NCBI GenBank assembly: GCA_964502175.1
Contig: CAZCVE010000006.1
Coordinates: forward strand, 186,001-250,000
Origin: JAFLCL01 sp964502175
GTDB lineage: Bacteria; Myxococcota_A; Polyangia; Polyangiales; Sandaracinaceae
DNA length: 64,000 bases
Direction: 5' to 3'
The notes below the pieces were generated by a model that was not told where the DNA came from, did not search any database, and was given only the letters and a program-made list of their open reading frames with translations. Shown in pieces: positions 47,660 through 55,104 of the stretch (the stretch's first letter is position 1; each line of letters opens with the position of its first letter). Both the position numbers and the translations under genes were made by a program.

Positions 47660-48415
47660 ATGCGCATGTGCAGACACCACTCGCTCACTCTTGCTCTCGC
47701 TCTCACGATGCTCGCCGCGTGCTCGTCCGTCATCTCGCCAGATCCGAATCGCCTCGGTGGCGACGGCGGCGCGAGCGACGACGTCAGACTCGTACCAGGA
47801 GGAACGTGCCCACCGACGCTCGTGTCGTGCAGCTCGCGCTGCGTCGATCTCTCGAGCGATCCCGCGAGCTGCGGCGAGTGCGGACGGGGCTGCGCCCCGG
47901 GCCAGACGTGCGTCAGCGGTCTGTGCGCCTGCCGATCCGGTGAGCCCACCTGTGGACCGACAGGAGGCCTGACAGACCCCACCGCTTGCGGCGCCGCGTC
48001 GGTCCGATGCAGGAGCGATCAGCTCTGCCTCGACGGTGCATGTCGCTGTCGGCCGCCGCTCAGCTCCTCCGGAGACGCGTGCGTCGATCTCGGGAGCGAC
48101 CCCGCCAACTGCGGGATGCCAGGAATGCGTTGCGCCGGCGGCGTCTGCGCGGGCGGACGATGTGTCGGAGGCTGCCCGGACGGCACGCGCGAATGCGACG
48201 GCGCGTGCGTTCAACTCCGAAGCGATCCGCTGCACTGCGGCGAGTGTGGGCGAGCGTGCCGCGCGACCGAGGCGTGTCAGGACGGCGAGTGCCGGGACAT
48301 CGAGATCGCGCGCGGCTGCACCACCTGTCCCTGCGATGCCTGCGGTGGGAACCCCTGCTGCATCCTGCCGCGCTACGACGTTCCCTACTGCCTCGACGCG
48401 GACCAGTGTCCTTGA
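47660..48415 (+). CDS. Shorter Cys-repeat lipoprotein with the same C-terminal module
   Basis: 251 aa. MRMCRHHSLTLALALTMLAAC with lipobox, then four to five Cys repeats (CVDLSSDPASCGECGRGC, CVDLGSDPANCGMPGMRC, CVQLRSDPLHCGECGRAC). The end GCTTCPCDACGGNPCC...CLDADQCP matches the C-terminal module of the other two. Same strand as and 180 bp after paralogue A. The partial sequence CACTGCGC in that gap resembles the palindrome half-site. Function unknown. Confidence 0.82.
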   Translation: MRMCRHHSLTLALALTMLAACSSVISPDPNRLGGDGGASDDVRLVPGGTCPPTLVSCSSRCVDLSSDPASCGECGRGCAPGQTCVSGLCACRSGEPTCGPTGGLTDPTACGAASVRCRSDQLCLDGACRCRPPLSSSGDACVDLGSDPANCGMPGMRCAGGVCAGGRCVGGCPDGTRECDGACVQLRSDPLHCGECGRACRATEACQDGECRDIEIARGCTTCPCDACGGNPCCILPRYDVPYCLDADQCP

Positions 48416-48457
48416 GGGTGTTCGCGCAGGAGTCGCGCCCGTGGCCCTCATGACGAT

Positions 48458-48905
48458 GGCCGCATCAGACGTGCATCGACGGCGGGTACCACTGCTTCCT
48501 CGGGCGCGAAGCCCATGGCCTCCTCCGCGTGCACGCGAGAGACGAGGACGACGCCGTTCATCACTGCGATGCCGGAGAGCGCGACGAACCGATCGCTGCC
48601 GAGACCGAGAGCGGCATTCCCCGCACCTAGAGCATGGCGATGCCGCCCACCGCGGCGAACGGCACGTTGGCGAACACGAGCAAGGCGCTCTTCATCCGAT
48701 CGAGCGCGCGATACAGCAGGAACAACACCGCGAGGAGGACGATGGGCACGACGAGGGACATGCGAGCCGGGCGCGGGTGAGGTTCTCGGACTGCCCGCCC
48801 CAGCTCGCCACGTAGCCGGCATCGGCACCTCCGCACGGACGCGCGCTCGAGCGTCCTCGACGACAGAGCCGAGGTCGCGCCCTCGGACGTTGAAGGCGAT
48901 CGTGT
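48458..48905 (-). pseudogene. Remnant of a CusA/CzcA-type RND efflux pump
   Basis: Read in shifting frames, the minus strand gives IAFNVRGRDLGSVVEDAR, YVASWGGQSENLTRAR, MSLVVPIVLLAVLFLLY, LLVFANVPFAAVGGIAML, RGMPLSVSAAIG and FVALSGIAVMNGVVLVSR in the order of a heavy-metal RND pump (middle of CusA/CzcA). At least four frameshifts and one stop separate the pieces. Only about 150 of 1040 codons remain. It is clearly dead and marks a lost metal-efflux operon. Confidence 0.85.
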
Positions 48906-48966
48906 GACGACTCCGTGAGACCAGGCTGAGGAGCTTCTCAGCTTCTCGGCTCCGCGCTCGGTGCCA

Positions 48967-49638
48967 TCAGTGCTCCGTCTCGTCGACGTCGTCGCAGTCG
49001 AGCTCGGCGCGTCGCAGGTGCTCTCGGATCTCGAGGACCAGGTCTGGCGCGCTCGCCGCGTCGACTCGGATGACGCCTTCGATCGGGGGAGGGAGATCGG
49101 CTTCGCGGAGTGCCTGTGCAACTCCTCCGACGTCGACGCGCAATCGCGCCCCGAGGGTGTGTCCGGCCGCCAGCTCCAGTGGCGTGTCGCAGCGGCCTTC
49201 GATCCGGATCGACTCGTCGAGGCGCACCGCGATCTGTCGCGTCGGCTCGCGAACCACCAGATCGAGTCCAGCGCCCCAGGCCCCTGCGCCGGCCTCGACC
49301 TCGACCTCGCCGTACACCCCCGGCGTCGCGCCTTCGAGCATGATCTCGACGGGAGACGCGAGGAGATCGAGCGCGCGCTCCACGCGCATCGACACGTCAC
49401 CGCGATCGTTGGGGGCGCGCACGAGCACGAGGCCGAGCGTGAGTCGCTCGAGGGTCGTGTCGTCCTCGAGCGTCTCGGGATCGACCTCGAGGGTGACGGC
49501 GACTCGCGCGCTGGGCCCGGGTCCATCGGTCGCGGCGTCGACGGCACCACCGTCCGCGAGCGACACGGGAGGCCCACAGGCCGAGATGGCCAGCGCGAGC
49601 GCCGCGATTCCACGCGCGTTCTTGCTGTTCATCGGCAT
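48967..49638 (-). CDS. Lipoprotein of unknown function
   Basis: 223 aa from ATG 49638, chosen because GGAG lies 6 nt upstream; another ATG is at 49650. Lipobox LALAISAC follows a short signal. The mature domain is beta-rich (SARVAVTLEVDPETLEDD, EVEVEAGAGAWGAGLDL), with one Cys pair late in the chain. It is not Cys-rich, unlike its neighbours. No family is recognised. It ends just beside the RND remnant. Confidence 0.7.
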   Translation of the reverse strand: MPMNSKNARGIAALALAISACGPPVSLADGGAVDAATDGPGPSARVAVTLEVDPETLEDDTTLERLTLGLVLVRAPNDRGDVSMRVERALDLLASPVEIMLEGATPGVYGEVEVEAGAGAWGAGLDLVVREPTRQIAVRLDESIRIEGRCDTPLELAAGHTLGARLRVDVGGVAQALREADLPPPIEGVIRVDAASAPDLVLEIREHLRRAELDCDDVDETEH

Positions 49639-49666
49639 GTGAGTCTCCATCGGGGTGAGGATACCG

Positions 49667-51127
49667 CTACGGGCAGCGATCGCCCTCGACGCAGATCGCG
49701 TCGGTGGTCATCGGGTAGCTGCAGCATGTCGGGGTGTCACCGCCGCAGCTGGGGCACGGGCACATGGAGCAACCGGCCGGCACGCGGAAGTCGCGACAGT
49801 TGCCTGCCCTGCAGACCTGATCCGAGCTGCAGGCATCACCGCATCCGCCGCAGTTCAGTGGATCCGTGTCCGTGTCCACGCACGAGCGACCGCAGCGGTC
49901 GGTCCCGCCCGGGCACGTCGCCACACAGGTTCCACCGGAGCAGAGCATCGTCGCTCCCGAGCACGTCGCCGCCGACGCACCGCAGGCCTCCGGGTTGCTG
50001 CTCGGGTCCACACAGCCAGAGGCGCTGTCGACCAGCGGAGGGCGACACGCGCACGCCCCAGCGACGCAGTACTCGGCGTCACCACATCGGTTGCCTGGGG
50101 CTCCGCAGTTCCGGGGATCGCGTGTGAGATCGAGGCACGCGCCGCCGACCATCGTCAGCGGCGCCGGACACGAGCACGCACCGGAGACGCAGGTGCCGCC
50201 GCCGGTGCAGCGGTTGCCGCATCGACCGCAGTTCGCGGTGTCGGTCGCCACGTCGACGCAGGCACCACCGCACGCGAGCTCTCCACCGCCGCAGTCACAG
50301 ATGCCCGAGACGCACGTCGCGCCGCTGGGGCACGCATTGCCGCAGCGGCCGCAGCTCGCCTCGTCACTCGACACGTCGACGCAGCGGTCGCCGCAGACGA
50401 TCTGACCCACGGGGCACATACACGCGCCGGATGCGCAGCTCGCCCCCATCGGACACGAGCGTCCGCAGACCCCACAGTTCAGCGGGTCGGAGTCGAGCCC
50501 GGTCGTGCAGCCCGCGCCGCAATCGGTCGTTCCTGCGGGACACGCGCACGCGCCTGCCGTGCAGATCGCGCCGGGCCCGCAGTCGTTGCCGCACGTCCCG
50601 CAGTGCCGTGGATCCGCGGCGAGCTCGAAGCAGCCGCCGGGGCACTCGGTCGCCGGCGCGGGGCAGACGCAGCTGCCCGAGATGCAGTCCTCACCCATCG
50701 CGCACGAGTTGCCACACCGGCCGCAGTGATCGAGGCTGCTCGACAGGTCCGCGCAGTCGGGGCCGCAGCTCACGAGGCCCGCCGCGCACGCGCAGACGCC
50801 GCTCGTGCAGGTCTGTCCGGCGGCGCACTCGTTCCCGCAGCGACCGCAGTTCAGCGCATCGACCGCTGGGTCGACGCACGCTCCGCCGCAACGCAGATCG
50901 GGCGCCGTACACTCCACGAACGCGTCGTCCGTCGTGACGCGCGGCGCATCCGGCGTCTGCGCGTCGAGCCCGGGCGCGTCTCGCCCCACGAGGTCGGCGT
51001 CGATGCTGGTCAGCCCTCCCGTGTCGTTGGGCGCGGTGCTCCCGTTGTCACAAGCAGCGACCAGCATCAGGGCCACCACCAGCGGACCGAAGCGACGAGT
51101 CATCTGGGGACGTGAGTTCATGTTCAA
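49667..51127 (-). CDS. Cys-repeat lipoprotein (paralogue B), inverted relative to paralogue A
   Basis: 486 aa from TTG 51127 (AGGAGG 6 nt upstream) or 484 aa from ATG 51121. Lipobox VALMLVAAC, spacer DADLVGRDAPGLDAQTPDAP, then nine to ten Cys repeats. The order of variant repeats follows paralogue A almost exactly (GGCFELAADPRHCGTCGNDC, CTTGLDSDPLNCGVCGRSC, LTMVGGACLDLTRDPRNCG), as does the end GCSMCPCPSCGG...TCCSYPMTTD. Two of the three 123-bp repeats of A are missing. Clearly a recent duplicate on the opposite strand. Confidence 0.85.
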   Translation of the reverse strand: MNMNSRPQMTRRFGPLVVALMLVAACDNGSTAPNDTGGLTSIDADLVGRDAPGLDAQTPDAPRVTTDDAFVECTAPDLRCGGACVDPAVDALNCGRCGNECAAGQTCTSGVCACAAGLVSCGPDCADLSSSLDHCGRCGNSCAMGEDCISGSCVCPAPATECPGGCFELAADPRHCGTCGNDCGPGAICTAGACACPAGTTDCGAGCTTGLDSDPLNCGVCGRSCPMGASCASGACMCPVGQIVCGDRCVDVSSDEASCGRCGNACPSGATCVSGICDCGGGELACGGACVDVATDTANCGRCGNRCTGGGTCVSGACSCPAPLTMVGGACLDLTRDPRNCGAPGNRCGDAEYCVAGACACRPPLVDSASGCVDPSSNPEACGASAATCSGATMLCSGGTCVATCPGGTDRCGRSCVDTDTDPLNCGGCGDACSSDQVCRAGNCRDFRVPAGCSMCPCPSCGGDTPTCCSYPMTTDAICVEGDRCP

Positions 51128-51238
51128 GCGAGACCTCCTGGCCTGTCGGCCGCGCTGGCCTCAGCAACAACCGTGCATGTCGATGACGGCGCGGGGAACC
51201 GAGGGACGTCGCGAGCGTCTCCGTGGGATCGCTGCGCA

Positions 51239-51258
51239 CTGCGCAAGCGCTTGCGCAG
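51239..51258. promoter_or_regulatory. 20-bp perfect palindrome CTGCGCAAGCGCTTGCGCAG, operator-like
   Basis: It lies in the 242-bp gap between paralogue B (minus) and the small Cys lipoprotein gene (plus). An extra TGCGCA directly precedes it. It shares the TGCGCAAG half-site with the palindrome at 45599-45614 beside paralogue A. Confidence 0.6.
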
Positions 51259-51369
51259 ACCGGAGGCGCACCGCCGTGCGAGAGTGAGCGTCGAGGCGCG
51301 GCACAGCGAGTGCTGACCTCGCGGAACACGCTCGAGCCGCGCATCGTGGTCGCGAGAACGGGAGACTTC

Positions 51370-51705
51370 ATGCGGACCATTCGAATCGTTCTGGTGTTGG
51401 GGTTGATGGCGGGATGTGGCGGTCAAGCCGTCGGGCGATCAGGCGACGTGGTCGGAGGTCCCTGCACCAGCGAGAGCGGCTGTGCCGCGGGCTCCGTGTG
51501 CGAGACGGCGAGCATGTATCCCGCTGGCATGTGCAGCGTGGAGTGCAGCGCTCCGTCGGACTGCCCCAGCGGGTCCACGTGCATCACCGAAGGAGGCGGC
51601 CGCTGCGCGCTCTCGTGCGCGTCTGCGAGCGACTGCCGCTCGGGATACGGCTGCAACGAAAAGAGCACGCCGGGCGATGGCCACGCGATGGTGTGCATCC
51701 GCTGA
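51370..51705 (+). CDS. Small Cys-rich lipoprotein
   Basis: 111 aa. GGGAG precedes ATG 51370 by 6 nt. Signal and lipobox VLGLMAGC. The mature part has Cys pairs in a C-x(5)-C-x(5)-C pattern (CTSESGCAAGSVC, CSAPSDCPSGSTC, CASASDCRSGYGC), a repeat found in many myxobacterial secreted proteins. Divergent from paralogue B. Function unknown. Confidence 0.75.
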   Translation: MRTIRIVLVLGLMAGCGGQAVGRSGDVVGGPCTSESGCAAGSVCETASMYPAGMCSVECSAPSDCPSGSTCITEGGGRCALSCASASDCRSGYGCNEKSTPGDGHAMVCIR

Positions 51706-51717
51706 GGCTCGGAGCGC

Positions 51718-53046
51718 TCAGCGATCAGCGGGGGGGAATTGAATCCCGAGACGCTCGAGCTTGTAGAGCAACGTTCGACGAGAGATGCCGAGCCGGCGAG
51801 CCGCTCGCGTCCGATTGCCCCGAGTGGCGTCGAGCGCGGCGACGATCGTCGATCGCTCGGTATCGTCGACCGCGCCACGCAGGGGACCCGCGGCGACTTC
51901 GTCGCGCGGCGGTAGCCCGAGGTCCTCGACGTGGAGCACCGGCCCTGAGCCCAAGGCGATGGCGCGAGAGAGCACGTTGCGCAGCTCGCGCACGTTCCCG
52001 GGCCATCCGTGCCGCTCGAGCGCGGCCCTCGCGGTCGTGTCGAGTGAGACCCGCCCCGAGGGATCGAGCTCAGCCAGGAAGCGCCGCGTGAGCGCGTCGA
52101 TCTCGTCGGGACGCTCGCGGAGCGGCGGAATGGTGATCCGGATCACGTCGAGCCGGTAGAGGAGATCGGCGCGGAACGAGCCCGAGAGCACCATCGCATC
52201 GAGGTCCCGATGTGTGGCGGCGACCAGGCGCGTGTCGATCGGGGTCGGGCGCGTGGCCCCGACGCGGACGACCTCCCGCTGTTCGATGACGCGCAGAAGG
52301 CGCGCTTGCATCGGAAGCCCGAGCTCGCCGATCTCGTCGAGGAACAGGGTGCCCCCCGAAGCCGCCTCGAACACGCCTGCGGCTCGCGCGGCGGCACCGG
52401 TGAAGGAGCCCTTCTCGTGTCCGAACAGGAGCGACTCGGCGAGCGACTCGGAGATGGCGGCGCAGTTCTGCGCGACGAAGGGGCCCGTCGCGCGCGGGCC
52501 GTCGTCGTGGACGCGCCGCGCGAGGACCTCTTTCCCCACGCCCGTCTCACCGATCAAGAGGACTGGCAGAACGGTCACGGCCGCGCGCCGCGCGAGCTCT
52601 TGCGCGCGCGCCATCGAGCTCGAGCCTCTCGAGACCGCAGACGCACTCGCGTCGGGCAGGAGAACGAGCAGGCGGCGCGGACCCACGCGAATGACCCCGC
52701 CTTGCGCGACCTCGCGGCGGTCGCCGATCCTGACGCCATCGACCTCGGTCCCGTTGCGCGAATGGTGGTCGGCCACGACGACGCTCCGACCACCGGTCCA
52801 GCTGATCGTCGCATGCAGCCGACTCACCGCGGAGTCGTCGACCTGCACGCTGGACGAGCGGCTGCGGCCGACGGAGAGCGTGTCTCCCGCGCGCAGCTCG
52901 AACGGCACGCGATGGGGACCATCGAGAGGAACGAGCCAGGCGACGGTGGGCTCGACGCGGTCTTCGCCGGAGGAATCGCAGGTCGTGTTCTCGGACGACG
53001 ACACGCTCCGAGCATGCCCAATCGTAGGCGCTGCCGCACGACTCAT
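51718..53046 (-). CDS. FHA-domain sigma-54-dependent activator (bEBP)
   Basis: 442 aa. An N-terminal FHA domain (about 50-125: SVGRSRSSSVQVDDSAVSRL, HSRNGTEVDG) binds phospho-Thr. An AAA+ domain (about 140-370) follows, with Walker A GETGVGKEV, the sigma-54 contact loop GSFTGA, Walker B GGTLFLDEIGEL and an arginine-finger region. The end is a Fis-type helix-turn-helix (RAARRLGISRRTLLYKLERL). Such FHA-bEBPs in myxobacteria are switched by Ser/Thr kinases. It overlaps the propeller-like lipoprotein gene by ATGA, and a kinase gene is 2 kb away. Confidence 0.94.
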   Translation of the reverse strand: MSRAAAPTIGHARSVSSSENTTCDSSGEDRVEPTVAWLVPLDGPHRVPFELRAGDTLSVGRSRSSSVQVDDSAVSRLHATISWTGGRSVVVADHHSRNGTEVDGVRIGDRREVAQGGVIRVGPRRLLVLLPDASASAVSRGSSSMARAQELARRAAVTVLPVLLIGETGVGKEVLARRVHDDGPRATGPFVAQNCAAISESLAESLLFGHEKGSFTGAAARAAGVFEAASGGTLFLDEIGELGLPMQARLLRVIEQREVVRVGATRPTPIDTRLVAATHRDLDAMVLSGSFRADLLYRLDVIRITIPPLRERPDEIDALTRRFLAELDPSGRVSLDTTARAALERHGWPGNVRELRNVLSRAIALGSGPVLHVEDLGLPPRDEVAAGPLRGAVDDTERSTIVAALDATRGNRTRAARRLGISRRTLLYKLERLGIQFPPADR

Positions 53047-54422
53047 TCGGGGCCGCGCGGTGGCACGTATGCGGCGACGAGTCGTTCGCCGACCAAGAGG
53101 ACGGAGCGATCGAGGAGGCGCGTCATCGCGTTCGCGCGCACATCCACGGGGAGCGAGCCAGTCGGCACGACCTCACCTGGCAGAGAATCGAGCCGCACCT
53201 CGACGAGCTCGCTACCGCGCACCGCGCTGGCGCCCGGCCCCCGACCCGAGGCGATCAGAGCGAGGCCGGGGCCGAGCCGTGTGGCGATCGCGTCCGCGCG
53301 AGGCGCGAAGAGCGCGCTCGGCGCGGGCGACACTCTCGAGAGCCAAGGATCGTGCTCGGGACGGACGAGGTAGAGATCGACGGCGTCGCTGATCGTCCCG
53401 GCAGCGTCGATTCCGCCTGCAGCGACCACCAGGCCGGTCTCGACAGCGACCCACGCCCGGCCCTCGAGCATCGGATCGACGATGGTGCTGAGCCTGGCGC
53501 CGGTCGTCGGGTCGACGAGCTCGTTCGTGGTGCCGCCCACCACCAGGACGACCTCGCCAGGATGTCCTCCGAGCTCCACCCCAACGACGATTGCAGATCC
53601 GTGACTTCGCGGGCTCGCCAGCGGTGTGAGCGGCGTTCGGACCAGCCGAGCCCCCGAAACCTCGTACCGGGTGAGCTCCGACGTGGGGCTGCCCGTGGTG
53701 TCGCTGCCTCCAGCCGCGATCGCCCATTCGCCGCCCGACGAGGTCGCGAGCGCGATCCCTCGCGACGGTCCGACATCGGATCCGACGAGCTCCATCACCA
53801 ACGCACCCTGCGCGTCGACGAGGCTCGCCCCATCGTCGAGACCACCCACACCCAGCAGCGCCAGCGCGCCGTCCTCGCCACGCAGCTGCGTCCACGATGC
53901 GTCGCGTCGAGCGGGGAGTGAGAGCGTCGCGACCAGCACCGCCGCCCCGCCTGGGCCGCCGTGCGCGACGTACGAGAAGATTCGACCCTCCCGCGTCGTC
54001 ATCACGGCACCGTCGGGTGTGGCCACGAGCGCCACCACCGACTCCGTGGTCTCGACGGTCCTCGTGATCCGTCCCAGGGTCGCGAGCAGCACGTCGGGCA
54101 CGACGGGGCGGTCCTCGGCGCCCGCGTAGTCGAACGGGAACGACCGACCGCGCGCGAGCGGCACCGAGCCCGCGAATGCTTCGACGCGGAGCGCCAGCGA
54201 TCGACCGAACGGCACGTTCGTCAGATCGAACCGGGTCGCCGGCAGCGTCACGCGCGTGCTCGCGCCGTCGACGACGCGGCCATCGGCGACGACGCTCACC
54301 ACGAGGGTGTCGGCTCCGACGAGCGGGGCGTCATCGATCCCTCCCGACACGCGCGGCGTCAGAGGCGCGGGGGGGGCGCACGCGCAGGCGAGGCTGACGA
54401 CGATGGCGCTCCATCGCTTCAC
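53043..54422 (-). CDS. Lipoprotein with kelch/beta-propeller-like repeats
   Basis: 459 aa from GTG 54422 (GTGA overlap with the gene before). VKRWSAIVVSLACAC contains the lipobox. After about 110 residues of beta sandwich come repeated motifs such as WVAVETGLVVAAGGIDAAGT, GEWAIAAGGSDTTG and GEVVLVVGGTTNEL, with the GG pattern of kelch blades. Probably a periplasmic or outer-membrane sensor or binding protein of this signalling operon. No enzyme motif. Confidence 0.78.
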   Translation of the reverse strand: MKRWSAIVVSLACACAPPAPLTPRVSGGIDDAPLVGADTLVVSVVADGRVVDGASTRVTLPATRFDLTNVPFGRSLALRVEAFAGSVPLARGRSFPFDYAGAEDRPVVPDVLLATLGRITRTVETTESVVALVATPDGAVMTTREGRIFSYVAHGGPGGAAVLVATLSLPARRDASWTQLRGEDGALALLGVGGLDDGASLVDAQGALVMELVGSDVGPSRGIALATSSGGEWAIAAGGSDTTGSPTSELTRYEVSGARLVRTPLTPLASPRSHGSAIVVGVELGGHPGEVVLVVGGTTNELVDPTTGARLSTIVDPMLEGRAWVAVETGLVVAAGGIDAAGTISDAVDLYLVRPEHDPWLSRVSPAPSALFAPRADAIATRLGPGLALIASGRGPGASAVRGSELVEVRLDSLPGEVVPTGSLPVDVRANAMTRLLDRSVLLVGERLVAAYVPPRGPE

Positions 54423-55081
54423 GGAGCGATGGACCCCCGTACGTCGAAGCCTGCGGCTGGCTCGGAGAGCACGACACCGAGGACGATCCCACCGCCCGCC
54501 AACACCAGGACGCCGGCGCCGAGACCCAACCAGAGCCAAGGGTCTGAGGTCGTCGGCGAGGCGTCAGGGTCCGAAGGTGTGAGCGTGTCCGCGACCGCCA
54601 GCGGATCCGAGGCAGGCGGGAGCACCGTCGTCGGCACACGCACCCGATCCTGGACGACCTGTCGCTCGAGTCCGTCGCGGACGATCGAACGGCGCCGCTC
54701 GAGCGCGACGAGGAACGGCGGTGGGTAGTCAGCCGCTTCGAGCTCGAGGTCTGGGCTCGCCTCGAGCGCGCGATCCAACCAGGCGTCCGAAACGGTCTCG
54801 TCCCCGCGGGCGCGCGCCAGCTGCGCGGCGAGCACGAAGGTGGCGGTACGAACCTTAATCGAGCTTTCTGCCCGCTCGCTGATCGACAGAGCTCGCCCGA
54901 GGAGTTCCTCCGCCTCGTCCAACCTGAGCTGCGCGTAGGCCTCCTGGGCGCGTTCGACCCACGTGCTCGCGGCATCGTCGCCGGATGCGGAATCGTCGGA
55001 TGCCACCTGCGCCCATGACGAGGCCGGCCAGACGAGCAGTCCCATGCCGACGAGCGCGAGCGCGAGCGCGCGGGCACGCAC
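54419..55081 (-). CDS. Secreted TPR-like protein with C-terminal membrane anchor
   Basis: 220 aa from GTG 55081 (GAGG 8 nt upstream; an ATG at 55138 would overlap the divergent kinase gene). Signal peptide ending SSWAQ. One or two TPR-like helical repeats (WVERAQEAYAQLRLDEAEEL) follow, then a Pro/Thr-rich spacer and a C-terminal transmembrane segment (LWLGLGAGVLVLAGGGIVLG). Genes of this layout commonly accompany Ser/Thr kinases in myxobacteria. First gene of the three-gene operon. Confidence 0.78.
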   Translation of the reverse strand: MRARALALALVGMGLLVWPASSWAQVASDDSASGDDAASTWVERAQEAYAQLRLDEAEELLGRALSISERAESSIKVRTATFVLAAQLARARGDETVSDAWLDRALEASPDLELEAADYPPPFLVALERRRSIVRDGLERQVVQDRVRVPTTVLPPASDPLAVADTLTPSDPDASPTTSDPWLWLGLGAGVLVLAGGGIVLGVVLSEPAAGFDVRGSIAP

Positions 55082-55104
55082 CCCATGTCCTCGCGCGCGG
55101 TACG

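Noticed and set aside
45644..48451. A 935-codon minus-strand frame over the Cys-repeat lipoproteins
   Set aside because: Complement of the Cys repeats, giving Ala/Arg repeats with no signal peptide; the plus strand has lipoboxes and conserved Cys spacing.
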